Assembly (NCBI GenBank): GCA_903918155.1
Contig: CAIXDD010000103.1
Coordinates: 1 to 37,778, forward strand
DNA length: 37,778 bases
Origin: an uncultured Hyphomicrobiales bacterium
GTDB taxonomy: Bacteria > Pseudomonadota > Alphaproteobacteria > Rhizobiales > Beijerinckiaceae
Direction of reading: 5' to 3'
Positions 30,678 to 37,778 of the stretch are shown here, one piece after another. Made by a program: the position numbers and the translations under genes. The notes below the pieces were generated by a model that saw only the letters and a list, made by a program, of their open reading frames with translations, did not search any database and was not told the origin of the DNA. Every line of letters starts with the position of its first letter. Positions within the stretch are counted from its first letter, which is position 1.

Positions 30678-31649
30678 ATGAAAAGGCTTGTAGCCGCATT
30701 GTCGTTCACAGCGTTGTCGCTGGCCGCATTCGTCGCGCCCGGCCAGTCCGGCGCGCAGGCCCAGCCCGCCCCCTATCCGCACAAGGTCGTGACGCTCGTC
30801 ACCCATTCGAGCCCGGGCGGCGGCAGCGACATTTTCCTGCGCGAGATGGTGAAACATCTCGGCAAATATATCGACGCCACCTTCGTCGTGGACAATGTGT
30901 CGGGCGGCAGCGGCGCGCGCGCCATGTCGAAACTTGCGACGTCCAAGCCCGACGGCTCGATCTTCTACGCCATCACGCCGACCTATATCTACACCTCGCT
31001 CATGTCGAAGCCGCAGCACACGTTCCGCGACCTGCAGCCGCTGGCGGTGGTCTTCGCGGATCCCGAAGTGCTCTATACGCGCGCCGACGGACCCTACATG
31101 AGCGTGAAGGACGTGATCGAACATGCGCGCAAGGCGCGCGGACGTTTCGGCGTCGCCAATCCCGCCTCGCTCGAACGTCAGGCGGCCGAGCGGCTGAAGA
31201 ATGCGGCGAAGGTGAACGCCGCCGTCGTCTCCCATGAAGGCGGCGGCGATCTCATGATCAACGTGCTCAACGGCACGCTCGACGCCGGCGTCGGCGAGAT
31301 CCAGGAGCTGCGCGCCCAGCTCGCCGGCGGCAAGGTGCGCCTGCTCGCCTCCTTCACCGACCAGCGGCTTATCGATTTCCCCGACATGCCGACGGTGAAG
31401 GAACAGGGCTTCGACGTGGTGGTGCACAAGTTCCGCGGCCTCGCCGGTCCCAAGGGCCTGTCGCCCGAAGTGATCGCCGTCTGGGAGAAGGCCTTGCCGC
31501 TCCTGCTCGCGGACCCGGACTACAAGAAGGTCTATGCGCAGGAGAGCCTGATCGTCGACTTCCGCGGCGCCGCCGCCGCCGGTCGCCTCGTCGACGACTT
31601 CGCCCGCGAGACCGAATCCTTCCTGAAGGAAACCGGCGTTCTCAAGTAA
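30678..31649 (+). CDS. Tripartite tricarboxylate transporter (Bug/TctC) substrate-binding protein
   Basis: 323 residues; ATG after AAGGGAGAAGC. Sec signal MKRLVAALSFTALSLAAFVA, cleavage likely near QAQPAPYPHK. Mature N-terminus YPHKVVTLVTHSSPGGGSD is the Bug opening; then VVDNVSGGSGARAM, KPDGSIFYAITPT, RGRFGVANPASLE and SHEGGGDLMINVLNGTLDAG, where the Bug family has its carboxylate-binding water bridges. It lies immediately upstream of tctB and tctA (10 bases), so this is the cognate receptor of that transporter. Probable ligands are di- or tricarboxylates handled by the two PrpD enzymes of the same operon; the exact ligand is not readable. Confidence 0.92.
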   Translation: MKRLVAALSFTALSLAAFVAPGQSGAQAQPAPYPHKVVTLVTHSSPGGGSDIFLREMVKHLGKYIDATFVVDNVSGGSGARAMSKLATSKPDGSIFYAITPTYIYTSLMSKPQHTFRDLQPLAVVFADPEVLYTRADGPYMSVKDVIEHARKARGRFGVANPASLERQAAERLKNAAKVNAAVVSHEGGGDLMINVLNGTLDAGVGEIQELRAQLAGGKVRLLASFTDQRLIDFPDMPTVKEQGFDVVVHKFRGLAGPKGLSPEVIAVWEKALPLLLADPDYKKVYAQESLIVDFRGAAAAGRLVDDFARETESFLKETGVLK

Positions 31650-31659
31650 GGAAGCGGCC

Positions 31660-32130
31660 ATGAAGCAGGATGCAGCCGGCGCCTTGGGGCTTTTGATCTT
31701 CGCAGGGCTTTATCTCTACGGCTCGTCGCAGATCCCGCATTCGTCGCTTTCCGACGACGTCGGCGCGCGCGGCATGCCCTATCTGCTGGGCGTCCTGCTC
31801 GCGATCGTCTCGCTCGCCTTGTTCGTGCGCGCGCAATGGGCGCCTGCGCGGGCCGCAGAGGGCGCTGACGAGGAGGGCGCGGCGCAGGGCGGTTCGCTGC
31901 CCCGCGCGCTCGGCCTGCTGGGCTGCGCCGCGCTGTTCATCGGCCTCGCCTGGCTTCTTGGTTACGTCGTGGCGGCGGCCGTCTTGCTCTTCGTCGTCAT
32001 GCGCTATGAAGGCCTGCCCTTCGATTGGCGCATGGCGGCGATCAGCGTCGGCGGCGCCGTATTCTACTGGCTGGTCTTCGTGAAATTCCTCGGCGTCGCG
32101 CAGCCGGTCGGCCTCGTGTTCGGAGGCTGA
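31660..32130 (+). CDS. tctB: TctB-type small membrane subunit of the TTT transporter
   Basis: 156 residues; ATG after AAGGAAGCGGCC. Four hydrophobic helices: 5-25 (DAAGALGLLIFAGLYLYGSS), 45-62 (PYLLGVLLAIVSLALF), 88-115 (LGLLGCAALFIGLAWLLG, VVAAAVLLFVV) and 125-147 (MAAISVGGAVFYWLVFV). This is the standard TctB topology with the conserved FVKFLGV tail. It forms the membrane complex with TctA, whose ATG begins one base after this stop (TGAAATG), so translation is coupled. Confidence 0.9.
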   Translation: MKQDAAGALGLLIFAGLYLYGSSQIPHSSLSDDVGARGMPYLLGVLLAIVSLALFVRAQWAPARAAEGADEEGAAQGGSLPRALGLLGCAALFIGLAWLLGYVVAAAVLLFVVMRYEGLPFDWRMAAISVGGAVFYWLVFVKFLGVAQPVGLVFGG

Positions 32131-32131
32131 A

Positions 32132-33625
32132 ATGGCGACCGCCTCGCAGATTTTCACGATGCTGTTCGCCACGCCCGTCATTCCCGCCGCGCTGGTGGGC
32201 CTCGTCTGGGGCGTGATCGGCGGCGCCTTGCCGGGCCTGTCGGCGTCGGTGACGATGGCGCTCATCCTGCCTTTCACCTATGCGCTGGATCCCGTCTCGG
32301 CGATCGTCCTGCTCGCCTCCGTCTATATCGGCGCGGAATATGGCGGCTCCATTCCCGCCATTCTCATTCGCACGCCCGGCACCAATTCCGCGGCCGCCAC
32401 CGTGATCGACGGCTATGAACTGAAGCGGCAGGGCCGCGCGGGCGAAGCGCTCGGCGTCTCGCTCTGGTCGGGCGTCGTCGGCTCGCTTTTCGGCCTGTTC
32501 ACGCTGATCGCCTTCACCGAGCCGTTCTCGCGTCTCGCGCTCGCCTTCACGCCCATGTCCTATTGCGCGCTGGGCGTGCTGGGCCTGTCGATCATCGCCT
32601 CGCTGTCGGGCGGCTCGCTGCTCAAGAGCCTGGCCGCCGGCCTCGTCGGCATGATGGTGGCGACCGTGGGCATCGACCCGCTGTCGGGCGTGAACCGTTT
32701 CACCTTCGACCTGCCCGATTTGCTGGGCGGCGTGAAGCCCATCATGGCGATGATCGGCCTGTTCGCGGTGAGCGAGCTGATGCGCCAATCGGGCGGGGTG
32801 GATCTGGGCGCGCAGGCGGCGGCGGGCGTGCGCATCGTCTTTCCGTCCTGGCCCATGATGAAGCGCCTGTTCAAGCCGCAAGGCATCGGCTGCGGCGTCG
32901 GCCTCATGGAGGGCCTGTTGCCGGGCGGGGGCGGTTCGGTCGCGGCCTTCTTCTCCTATAATGAGGCGAAGCGCTGGTCGAAACATCCCGAGGAATTCGG
33001 CAAGGGCTCGGTGGAAGGCGTCGCCGCGCCGGAAGCCGCCAACAATACGGTCGCCAGCTCCTCGCTCATTCCGCTTCTCAGCTTCGGCATTCCCGGCTCC
33101 AATTCCGCCGCGGTCCTGCTGGGCGGCCTGCTGATCCACGGGCTTATTCCCGGCCCGCGCCTGTTCGAACAGAACGCCGATGTGGTGATGGGGCTTTACG
33201 TCGGCTCCTTCATCGCCATCCTCGCGCAGATTCCCGTCGGGCTGATGATCCTGCCCGCCTGCATGTGGATGGTGAACCGCCCGCGCCCCGTGCTCGCCGC
33301 CTTCGTCTTCCTTCTGGTGATGAGCGGCGTCTATTCGCTCAACGGCGCGTTCTTCGACGTCGCGCTGGTGATGGGCATCGGCTTCCTTGGCTGGTTGATG
33401 GCGAAGGGCGGCTATCCCTTCCTGCCGGCGGTTCTGGGCGTGGTCCTGGGCCCGATGGTGGAATCCAATTATCGCCGCTCGCTTCTGCTCTCGGGCGGCG
33501 AACACGACATCTTCCTCGAAGACGCGATCGCCGTCGGCTTCTTCGTCGCGGCCTTCTTCTTCCTCGCCTATTCCCTCTGGCGCGAGCGCATGGATGCGCG
33601 CGCCGCAAATCTGAAAGAAGCGTGA
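32132..33625 (+). CDS. tctA: TctA-type large membrane subunit of the TTT transporter
   Basis: 497 residues, the family length. The two diagnostic boxes are there: GALPGLSASVTMALILPFTY with YIGAEYGGSIPAILIRTPG (about 30-90), and MEGLLPGGGGSVAAFFSYNE with NNTVASSSLIPLLSFGIPGS (about 258-330), which mark the two inverted-repeat halves. About twelve membrane helices are visible. With TctB and a Bug receptor it catalyses proton- or sodium-driven uptake of a carboxylate. This is the only TctA in the window, yet five receptor genes are present. The next gene begins five bases after the stop (or overlaps at GTGA if the GTG at 33622 is used). Confidence 0.93.
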   Translation: MATASQIFTMLFATPVIPAALVGLVWGVIGGALPGLSASVTMALILPFTYALDPVSAIVLLASVYIGAEYGGSIPAILIRTPGTNSAAATVIDGYELKRQGRAGEALGVSLWSGVVGSLFGLFTLIAFTEPFSRLALAFTPMSYCALGVLGLSIIASLSGGSLLKSLAAGLVGMMVATVGIDPLSGVNRFTFDLPDLLGGVKPIMAMIGLFAVSELMRQSGGVDLGAQAAAGVRIVFPSWPMMKRLFKPQGIGCGVGLMEGLLPGGGGSVAAFFSYNEAKRWSKHPEEFGKGSVEGVAAPEAANNTVASSSLIPLLSFGIPGSNSAAVLLGGLLIHGLIPGPRLFEQNADVVMGLYVGSFIAILAQIPVGLMILPACMWMVNRPRPVLAAFVFLLVMSGVYSLNGAFFDVALVMGIGFLGWLMAKGGYPFLPAVLGVVLGPMVESNYRRSLLLSGGEHDIFLEDAIAVGFFVAAFFFLAYSLWRERMDARAANLKEA

Positions 33626-33630
33626 TCCGC

Positions 33631-35010
33631 ATGCACGACGCACCTGCTTTCTCCACGCCCGTGGCGCTCCAGATCGGCGCCTTCGCCGCCGCCGTGGACG
33701 GCGCGCGCTTGCCCGCCAAGACGAGCGACATCTGCCGGCAGCTGATGATCGACGTCGCGGGCCTGTGCGTGGCCGCGCGCGAAACCGATTACGTGCGCGC
33801 CTGCCTCGCCGCCGTCCTGTCGGACGGCCCGGCGACGGCCATCGGCCATGCGCGGGGCATGAACGCTTATGACGCGGCGTTCGTGAACGGCACGGCGGCC
33901 CATGGCGAGGATTTCGACGACACGTTCGAAGGCGGGCCGATCCATGCCGGCGCCGTCATCGTGCCGGCGGTGCTCGCCGCCGCCCAACAGCGCGGGCTCG
34001 ACGGCGCGGCGGTGATGAAGGGAATAGCCGTCGGCGTCGAGATCATGTGCCGCATGTCGCTCGTCACGCCGCAGGCCATGCACAAGGCCTGTTTCCATCC
34101 CACCGCCGTTTGCGGCGGGCCGGCGGCCGCCGTGGCCGTGGGCGCGGCCATCGGGCTGGACGGCGAGGCCATCGCCCGCGCCATGGGCACGGCCGGCTCG
34201 CTCGCCTCCGGCATCATCGAATATCTGGCCGACGGCAGCTGGACCAAGCGCATGCATGCGGGCGCGGCCGCGCAGGCGGGCCTGCGCGCGGCCTTTCTCG
34301 CGGAGGCCGGCTTCAAGGGACCCCACACGGTTCTGGAAGGCGCGCATGGTTTCTACAAGGCCTTCGGCCCTTCGAAGACGCCTGAATTCGCGCATCTGCT
34401 CGACGGGCTCGGCGAACGCTGGGTGACCGACACGGTGGCTTTCAAGCCCTTCGCCTGCGGCACCATGACCCAGCCTTATGTGGATTGCGCGATCGAGCTT
34501 GCGCGCGAAGGCGTGAAGGCGGAGGAGATCGTCTCCATCCTGTGCGAAGTCGGCGAGGGCACCGTGCATCGCCTGTGGGAGCCGCTCGCGTTGAAACAGG
34601 CGCCGCCCAACGGCTATGCGGGCAAGTTCTCGACGCCCTATTGCATCGCGATGGGCTTCATCGACGGCGACGCGGGCCTTGGCCAGTTCACCGACGCCCG
34701 CACGCAGGACAAGGACGCCCGCGCGCTCGCCGCGAAAGTCTCTTTCGTGATCGATCCCGCCAATCCCTATCCCAACGAATTCACCGGCCATCTGCGCGCG
34801 ACGCTGAAGGACGGCCGCGTGATCGAAAAGCGTCGCGCGCATATGCGCGGCGGCGCCCATGAGCCGCTGTCCAACGAGGCGATCCTCGCGAAATTCCGCG
34901 CCAATGCGCGCTTCGGCGGCTGGGACGCGGCGCGGGCGAACGCGCTGGAGGCGGCGCTCGTCCAGATCGCCGCCGGCGGCAAGGTCGATCTCTCGAAGGC
35001 CGGAGTTTGA
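33631..35010 (+). CDS. MmgE/PrpD-family protein (copy 2)
   Basis: 459 residues from ATG 33631, ten bases after GAAAGAAG; GTG 33622, overlapping the tctA stop, is the alternative. Family segments: CRQLMIDVAGLCVAARETDY, NGTAAHGEDFDDTFEGGPIH (about 86-105), HPTAVCGGPAAAVAVGAAI, and VAFKPFACGTMTQPYVDCAI (about 268-287), equal to the KPFP/His box of copy 1 but with Cys and Thr in place of the Ser and His. The two copies are clearly different enzymes, related only at family level. GKFSTPYCIAMGFIDGDAGL is the C-terminal signature. Likely a carboxylate dehydratase, epimerase or decarboxylase working on the transported substrate or its product. Confidence 0.85.
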   Translation: MHDAPAFSTPVALQIGAFAAAVDGARLPAKTSDICRQLMIDVAGLCVAARETDYVRACLAAVLSDGPATAIGHARGMNAYDAAFVNGTAAHGEDFDDTFEGGPIHAGAVIVPAVLAAAQQRGLDGAAVMKGIAVGVEIMCRMSLVTPQAMHKACFHPTAVCGGPAAAVAVGAAIGLDGEAIARAMGTAGSLASGIIEYLADGSWTKRMHAGAAAQAGLRAAFLAEAGFKGPHTVLEGAHGFYKAFGPSKTPEFAHLLDGLGERWVTDTVAFKPFACGTMTQPYVDCAIELAREGVKAEEIVSILCEVGEGTVHRLWEPLALKQAPPNGYAGKFSTPYCIAMGFIDGDAGLGQFTDARTQDKDARALAAKVSFVIDPANPYPNEFTGHLRATLKDGRVIEKRRAHMRGGAHEPLSNEAILAKFRANARFGGWDAARANALEAALVQIAAGGKVDLSKAGV

Positions 35011-35012
35011 AC

Positions 35013-35765
35013 ATGCGCAAGCTTGAAGGATATGTCGCGCTCGTCACGGGCGGGCCGCGCAACATCGGCCGCGCGATCGCGCTGGCTTTCGCCGACGCGG
35101 GCGCCCATGTCGCGGTGACGGCGCTCTCGGACGCCGCCGGCGCCCGCGCGGTCGTGGAGGAGATCGAGCAGCGCGGCGTGAAGGGCCTCGCCGTGCCCTG
35201 CGACGTGACCAGGGAGGACGACGTGGCGCGCCTGCGCGATGCGGTGGGAACGGCCTTCGGTCGGCTCGACGCGCTTGTTAACAACGCCGCCGTGCGTCAC
35301 GAGACGCCCTTCGGCGACATGACCTATGCGCAATGGCGCCAGGTGATCGGCGTCACGCTCGACGGCGCTTTCCTCACGGCCTCCGCGATGCTGCCGCTGC
35401 TCAAGGCGAGCGGTCGCGGCGCCATCGTGAATCTCGGCGGCATGTCCGCCTATACCGGCGCGAAGAAGCGCGTGCATGTGCTGGCCGCCAAATCCGGCCT
35501 TGGCGGGCTCACCCGCGGGCTCGCCCATGATCTCGCCGAACATGCGATCACCGCGAATCTCGTCTCGCCCGGCCTCATCGACACGCAGCGCGGCGGGCAT
35601 TCGGCCAAGGAGCCGGACCATCACAAGCATCACGCGACCCTGTTCGGCCGCCGCGGCCGTCCGGAGGAAGTGGCTGCGATGGTGACGTTCCTGTGCGGGC
35701 CGGATGCGCGCTACGTCACGGGCCAGACCATCCATGTCAATGGCGGCGCATATCTGCCGACGTGA
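35013..35765 (+). CDS. SDR-fold protein lacking the catalytic Ser and Tyr
   Basis: 250 residues, start three bases after the PrpD stop (TGAACATG). NAD(P) fold is intact: ALVTGGPRNIGRAIA (TGxxxxIG), DVTRED, VNNAAV. The catalytic region is not: where the family has IVNISS there is IVNLGGMSAY, so the catalytic Ser is G143, and 13 residues on the YxxxK Tyr is V156 (VLAAK), with H155 just before it; K160 is kept. PG motif and C-terminal TGQTIHVNGGAY are normal. So this is either an SDR with a different catalytic group, such as H155 or S145, or one that binds but does not reduce. Operon position between PrpD and Bug ties it to the same pathway. Confidence 0.85.
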   Translation: MRKLEGYVALVTGGPRNIGRAIALAFADAGAHVAVTALSDAAGARAVVEEIEQRGVKGLAVPCDVTREDDVARLRDAVGTAFGRLDALVNNAAVRHETPFGDMTYAQWRQVIGVTLDGAFLTASAMLPLLKASGRGAIVNLGGMSAYTGAKKRVHVLAAKSGLGGLTRGLAHDLAEHAITANLVSPGLIDTQRGGHSAKEPDHHKHHATLFGRRGRPEEVAAMVTFLCGPDARYVTGQTIHVNGGAYLPT

Positions 35766-35791
35766 TCGGCCGCAGAAGGAGGGAAGACCAC

Positions 35792-36775
35792 ATGAGCGTT
35801 CGTTTGACGTCGCTGGCCTGCGCGGCCGCCATCCTCGCGTGCTGCGCGCAAGCGCAGGCGCAGACCTATCCCAATCAGGCGATCACCGTCATCGTGCCCT
35901 ATGCGCCGGGCGGCAACACCGACGTCGTCGGCCGCCTCGTGGCGGAGCCGATGTCGAACATTCTCGGCCAGAAGCTGGTGATCGAGAATGTGGCCGGCGC
36001 CGGCGGCACCACGGGCTCGCTGCGCGCCTCGCGCGCGACGCCCGACGGCTACACGCTTCTCGTGGGGCAGATGGGCACCCATGCCGCGAGCGTGGGCATC
36101 TACCAGAACCTCGGCTACGATCCGGTGAAGGATTTCGAACATATCGGCCAATTGTCCGACACGCCCATCGGCCTGCTCGTGCGCAAGAACTTTCCCGCGC
36201 AGGATCTGAAATCCTTCATCGAGATGATCAAGGCCGCGCCCGACAAATATAATAACGGCCATGGCGGCATCGGCGCGACCTCGCATGTCTCCTGCATCCT
36301 GTTCACCGCGCTGATCGGCGCCCGCCCGCCCATGGTCGCCTATCGCGGCTCCGGCCCGGCGTTCAACGATCTGCTGAGCGGGCAATATGATTTCCTGTGC
36401 GACCAGATTCCCCATACGGTCGCCCATGTGAAGGCGGGCGGCGTGCGCATGCTCGCCATCGCCACGCCGGAGCGATCCGACGCGCTGCCCGACGTGCCCA
36501 CCACGACGGAAGCGGGCCTGCCCGCCTTCCAGGCGTCGGGCTGGAACGCCTTGTTCGCCCCGCGGGGCACGCCGCAGCCGATCGTGCAGGTTCTCAATGC
36601 GGCGCTGCGCAAGGCGCTCGACGAGCCCGCCACGAAGAACAAGCTGGAATCCATCGGCGCCATTCCCCCGCGCGCGGAAAACCGCACGCCGGATGGGTTG
36701 CGCGCCTTCGTCGCGTCGGAAATCCAGAAATGGGCGCCGATCATGAAGGCGGCGAATGTCGATGCCCCGCGATAG
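35792..36775 (+). CDS. Tripartite tricarboxylate transporter (Bug/TctC) substrate-binding protein
   Basis: 327 residues; ATG after AAGGAGGGAAGACC. Sec signal MSVRLTSLACAAAILACCAQAQAQ, then the classical mature start TYPNQAITVIVPYAPGGNTD, VIENVAGAGGTTGSLRAS and DGYTLLVGQMGTHA. The GGIGATSHVSCILFTALIG region and VAYRGSGPAFNDLLSGQYDF complete the ligand cleft. It is the last gene of the GntR/PrpD/TTT operon, 26 bases after the SDR, and a second receptor for a unit that already has one next to tctB. Two receptors could widen the ligand range of one TctAB pair. A strong terminator follows at 36820. Confidence 0.92.
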   Translation: MSVRLTSLACAAAILACCAQAQAQTYPNQAITVIVPYAPGGNTDVVGRLVAEPMSNILGQKLVIENVAGAGGTTGSLRASRATPDGYTLLVGQMGTHAASVGIYQNLGYDPVKDFEHIGQLSDTPIGLLVRKNFPAQDLKSFIEMIKAAPDKYNNGHGGIGATSHVSCILFTALIGARPPMVAYRGSGPAFNDLLSGQYDFLCDQIPHTVAHVKAGGVRMLAIATPERSDALPDVPTTTEAGLPAFQASGWNALFAPRGTPQPIVQVLNAALRKALDEPATKNKLESIGAIPPRAENRTPDGLRAFVASEIQKWAPIMKAANVDAPR

Positions 36776-36783
36776 GGCGACTT

Positions 36784-36812
36784 AAAAAAAGCCGACGCCC
36801 GAGGGCGCCGGC
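36784..36812 (-). terminator. Intrinsic terminator of the last, minus-strand receptor gene
   Basis: An imperfect stem (GCCGACGCCC with GGGCGCCGGC, one mismatch) at 36791-36812, followed on the minus strand by seven T (36790-36784). It lies 63 bases after the stop of that gene, beyond the plus-strand terminator. Confidence 0.7.
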
Positions 36813-36819
36813 TCATCTG

Positions 36820-36847
36820 AAGGCCCGCCGATCCGGCGGGCCTTTTT
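36820..36847 (+). terminator. Intrinsic terminator of the GntR/PrpD/TTT operon
   Basis: A perfect 11-bp stem (36820-36830 with 36834-36844), loop ATC, then TTT, continuing the T pair in the stem to five T. Forty-five bases after the last stop. Confidence 0.92.
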
Positions 36848-36874
36848 CGTCAGGGCCGGTTCTGCGGCCTCCTT

Positions 36875-37778
36875 TTATTTCGACATGGAGCCCAGCGTCT
36901 CGCGCAGCGTGCCGAGCACGTTCGGCGACACGTTGGAAAGCGCCTTGAAGAGCCGCTGTCCGTCCTTCACGCTGACATATTCGAAGGGCAGGCCGTTGCG
37001 CTTCGTGGATTCCTCGACGAATTGCGGGTCAGCCATCGTCGCCTCGATGCCCTTGCGCAAGGCGGCCAGCGCGGGCTCCGGCGTCTTGGGCGGAGCGAGG
37101 CCCACATAGGCGATCTCGCCGAATTGCTGCACCATCCAGTTCAGCGCCTCCCAGCTCGGGCCCGAGGGGAGCTTGCCGTGCACGTCCTTGTAGAGATCCT
37201 GGAAGGCGGGCATGTCGGTGACGTCCGCGCGCCGGGTGAATTCGCCCTTCTCGTCGGACGGGGTGAGATAGGATAGGCCTATGCCTTCGCCCGACGTGAT
37301 GAAGGCCTTGCTGCGCGTGCGATAGGTCGGCAGGCTTGTGTTATGCACATGCACCTCGCCGCGTTGCAGCGCGAGAAACACATCCGCGCCGCCGCGATAG
37401 CCCGTGACGACCTTGTGCGGCACGCCCAGCGTCTTGAGCGACAGATGCGCGAGAATGCCGGCCACGTCCGTGGAGGCATAGGCGCCCACCGCAATGTCCT
37501 TCGCCTTCATCACGTCGGCGGGCGTCTTCATGCCGCCGGGCACGGCGTCGACGCGCATGTAATTCACGCGCAGGTCGCTGATGCCGCCCAGATATTCATA
37601 TTGATCGTAGCGGGCGCGCAGGCCCTGGCCGCCGAGCGCCTGCGCGAGGGGATCCCACAGGCTGAAAATGATCGTCGAGCCGTCGGGCGCAGCCTTTTCA
37701 TACACGTAATTGAAGGCGATCATGCCGCCGGCGCCGGGCATGTTTTGCACCACGATGTTCGGATCGCCCGGAATATGA
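36875..37778 (-). CDS. Bug/TctC-type substrate-binding protein, divergent subfamily (5' end outside window)
   Basis: The frame runs open to the window edge, so the start and signal peptide are missing; 300 residues are visible. The first visible stretch HIPGDPNIVVQNMPGAGGMI equals the YLPGQPNMVVQNMPGGGG of the receptor at 22347, placing both in the divergent TTT-receptor group. Then APDGSTIIFSLWDPLAQAL, YEYLGGISDLRVNYMR, VGAYASTDVAGILAHLSLKT, VVTGYRGGADVFLALQRGEV and a C-terminal helix region. It ends convergently with the previous operon. Ligand unknown. Confidence 0.85.
   Translation of the reverse strand, partial: HIPGDPNIVVQNMPGAGGMIAFNYVYEKAAPDGSTIIFSLWDPLAQALGGQGLRARYDQYEYLGGISDLRVNYMRVDAVPGGMKTPADVMKAKDIAVGAYASTDVAGILAHLSLKTLGVPHKVVTGYRGGADVFLALQRGEVHVHNTSLPTYRTRSKAFITSGEGIGLSYLTPSDEKGEFTRRADVTDMPAFQDLYKDVHGKLPSGPSWEALNWMVQQFGEIAYVGLAPPKTPEPALAALRKGIEATMADPQFVEESTKRNGLPFEYVSVKDGQRLFKALSNVSPNVLGTLRETLGSMSK

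Overview
The window reads as chromosomal DNA from a GC-rich alphaproteobacterium, most likely Hyphomicrobiales. Evidence is the codon use, the SD-led genes, the many tripartite tricarboxylate transporter (TTT/Bug) receptors, the Mo-hydroxylase operons, and a BciA-type 8-vinyl reductase that implies (bacterio)chlorophyll synthesis somewhere in the genome. This placement is inference. I see no rRNA, tRNA, CRISPR array, insertion sequence, phage gene or replication origin. The content is accessory catabolism and transport.

Layout. 1-4209: the 3' part of a very large secreted protein with five visible Calx-beta repeats and two tandem metzincin-protease modules. 4395-8366: a Bug receptor, an omega-amino-acid:pyruvate class III aminotransferase and an exported alpha/beta hydrolase. 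8409-10075: a cupin (minus) and bciA (plus), divergent. 10214-15137 (minus): an operon of triheme cytochrome c, Tat-exported SoxYZ-like fusion carrier, [2Fe-2S] subunit and molybdopterin subunit of an IorAB-type Mo-hydroxylase. A second, paralogous IorAB pair diverges from it on the plus strand (15263-17921). 18045-22333: a CAP-domain protein (minus), then an FAD aromatic-ring hydroxylase, a VOC-fold dioxygenase-like protein and an alpha/beta hydrolase. 22347-24568 (minus): a creatinase-fold M24 protein and a Bug receptor. 24876-28313: an MFS carrier, a 72-aa unknown, a stand-alone EAL phosphodiesterase and an L-aspartate dehydrogenase-like protein. 28481-36775 (plus): one long operon of GntR/FCD regulator, MmgE/PrpD, Bug, TctB, TctA, MmgE/PrpD, SDR and Bug, closed by a strong terminator. 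36875 to the end (minus): a fifth Bug receptor, cut by the window edge.

How the parts may work together. Two systems stand out. (1) Between about 10 and 24.6 kb, two periplasmic Mo-hydroxylases sharing one cytochrome c, a flavin ring hydroxylase, a VOC dioxygenase-like protein, a hydrolase resembling 2,6-dihydroxypseudooxynicotine hydrolase, a creatinase-like protein and two transport components resemble the parts list of an N-heteroaromatic degradation route, with an unusual SoxYZ-like carrier in the electron-transfer operon. (2) The 28.5-36.8 kb operon looks like a complete uptake and conversion unit for a di- or tricarboxylate. It has its own regulator, a near-perfect palindromic operator candidate, two different PrpD-fold enzymes, and an SDR that has lost its catalytic Ser and Tyr. 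Substrates of both are unknown. The window also carries scattered 11-15 bp direct repeats at gene edges, one of them inside a signal-peptide coding region.
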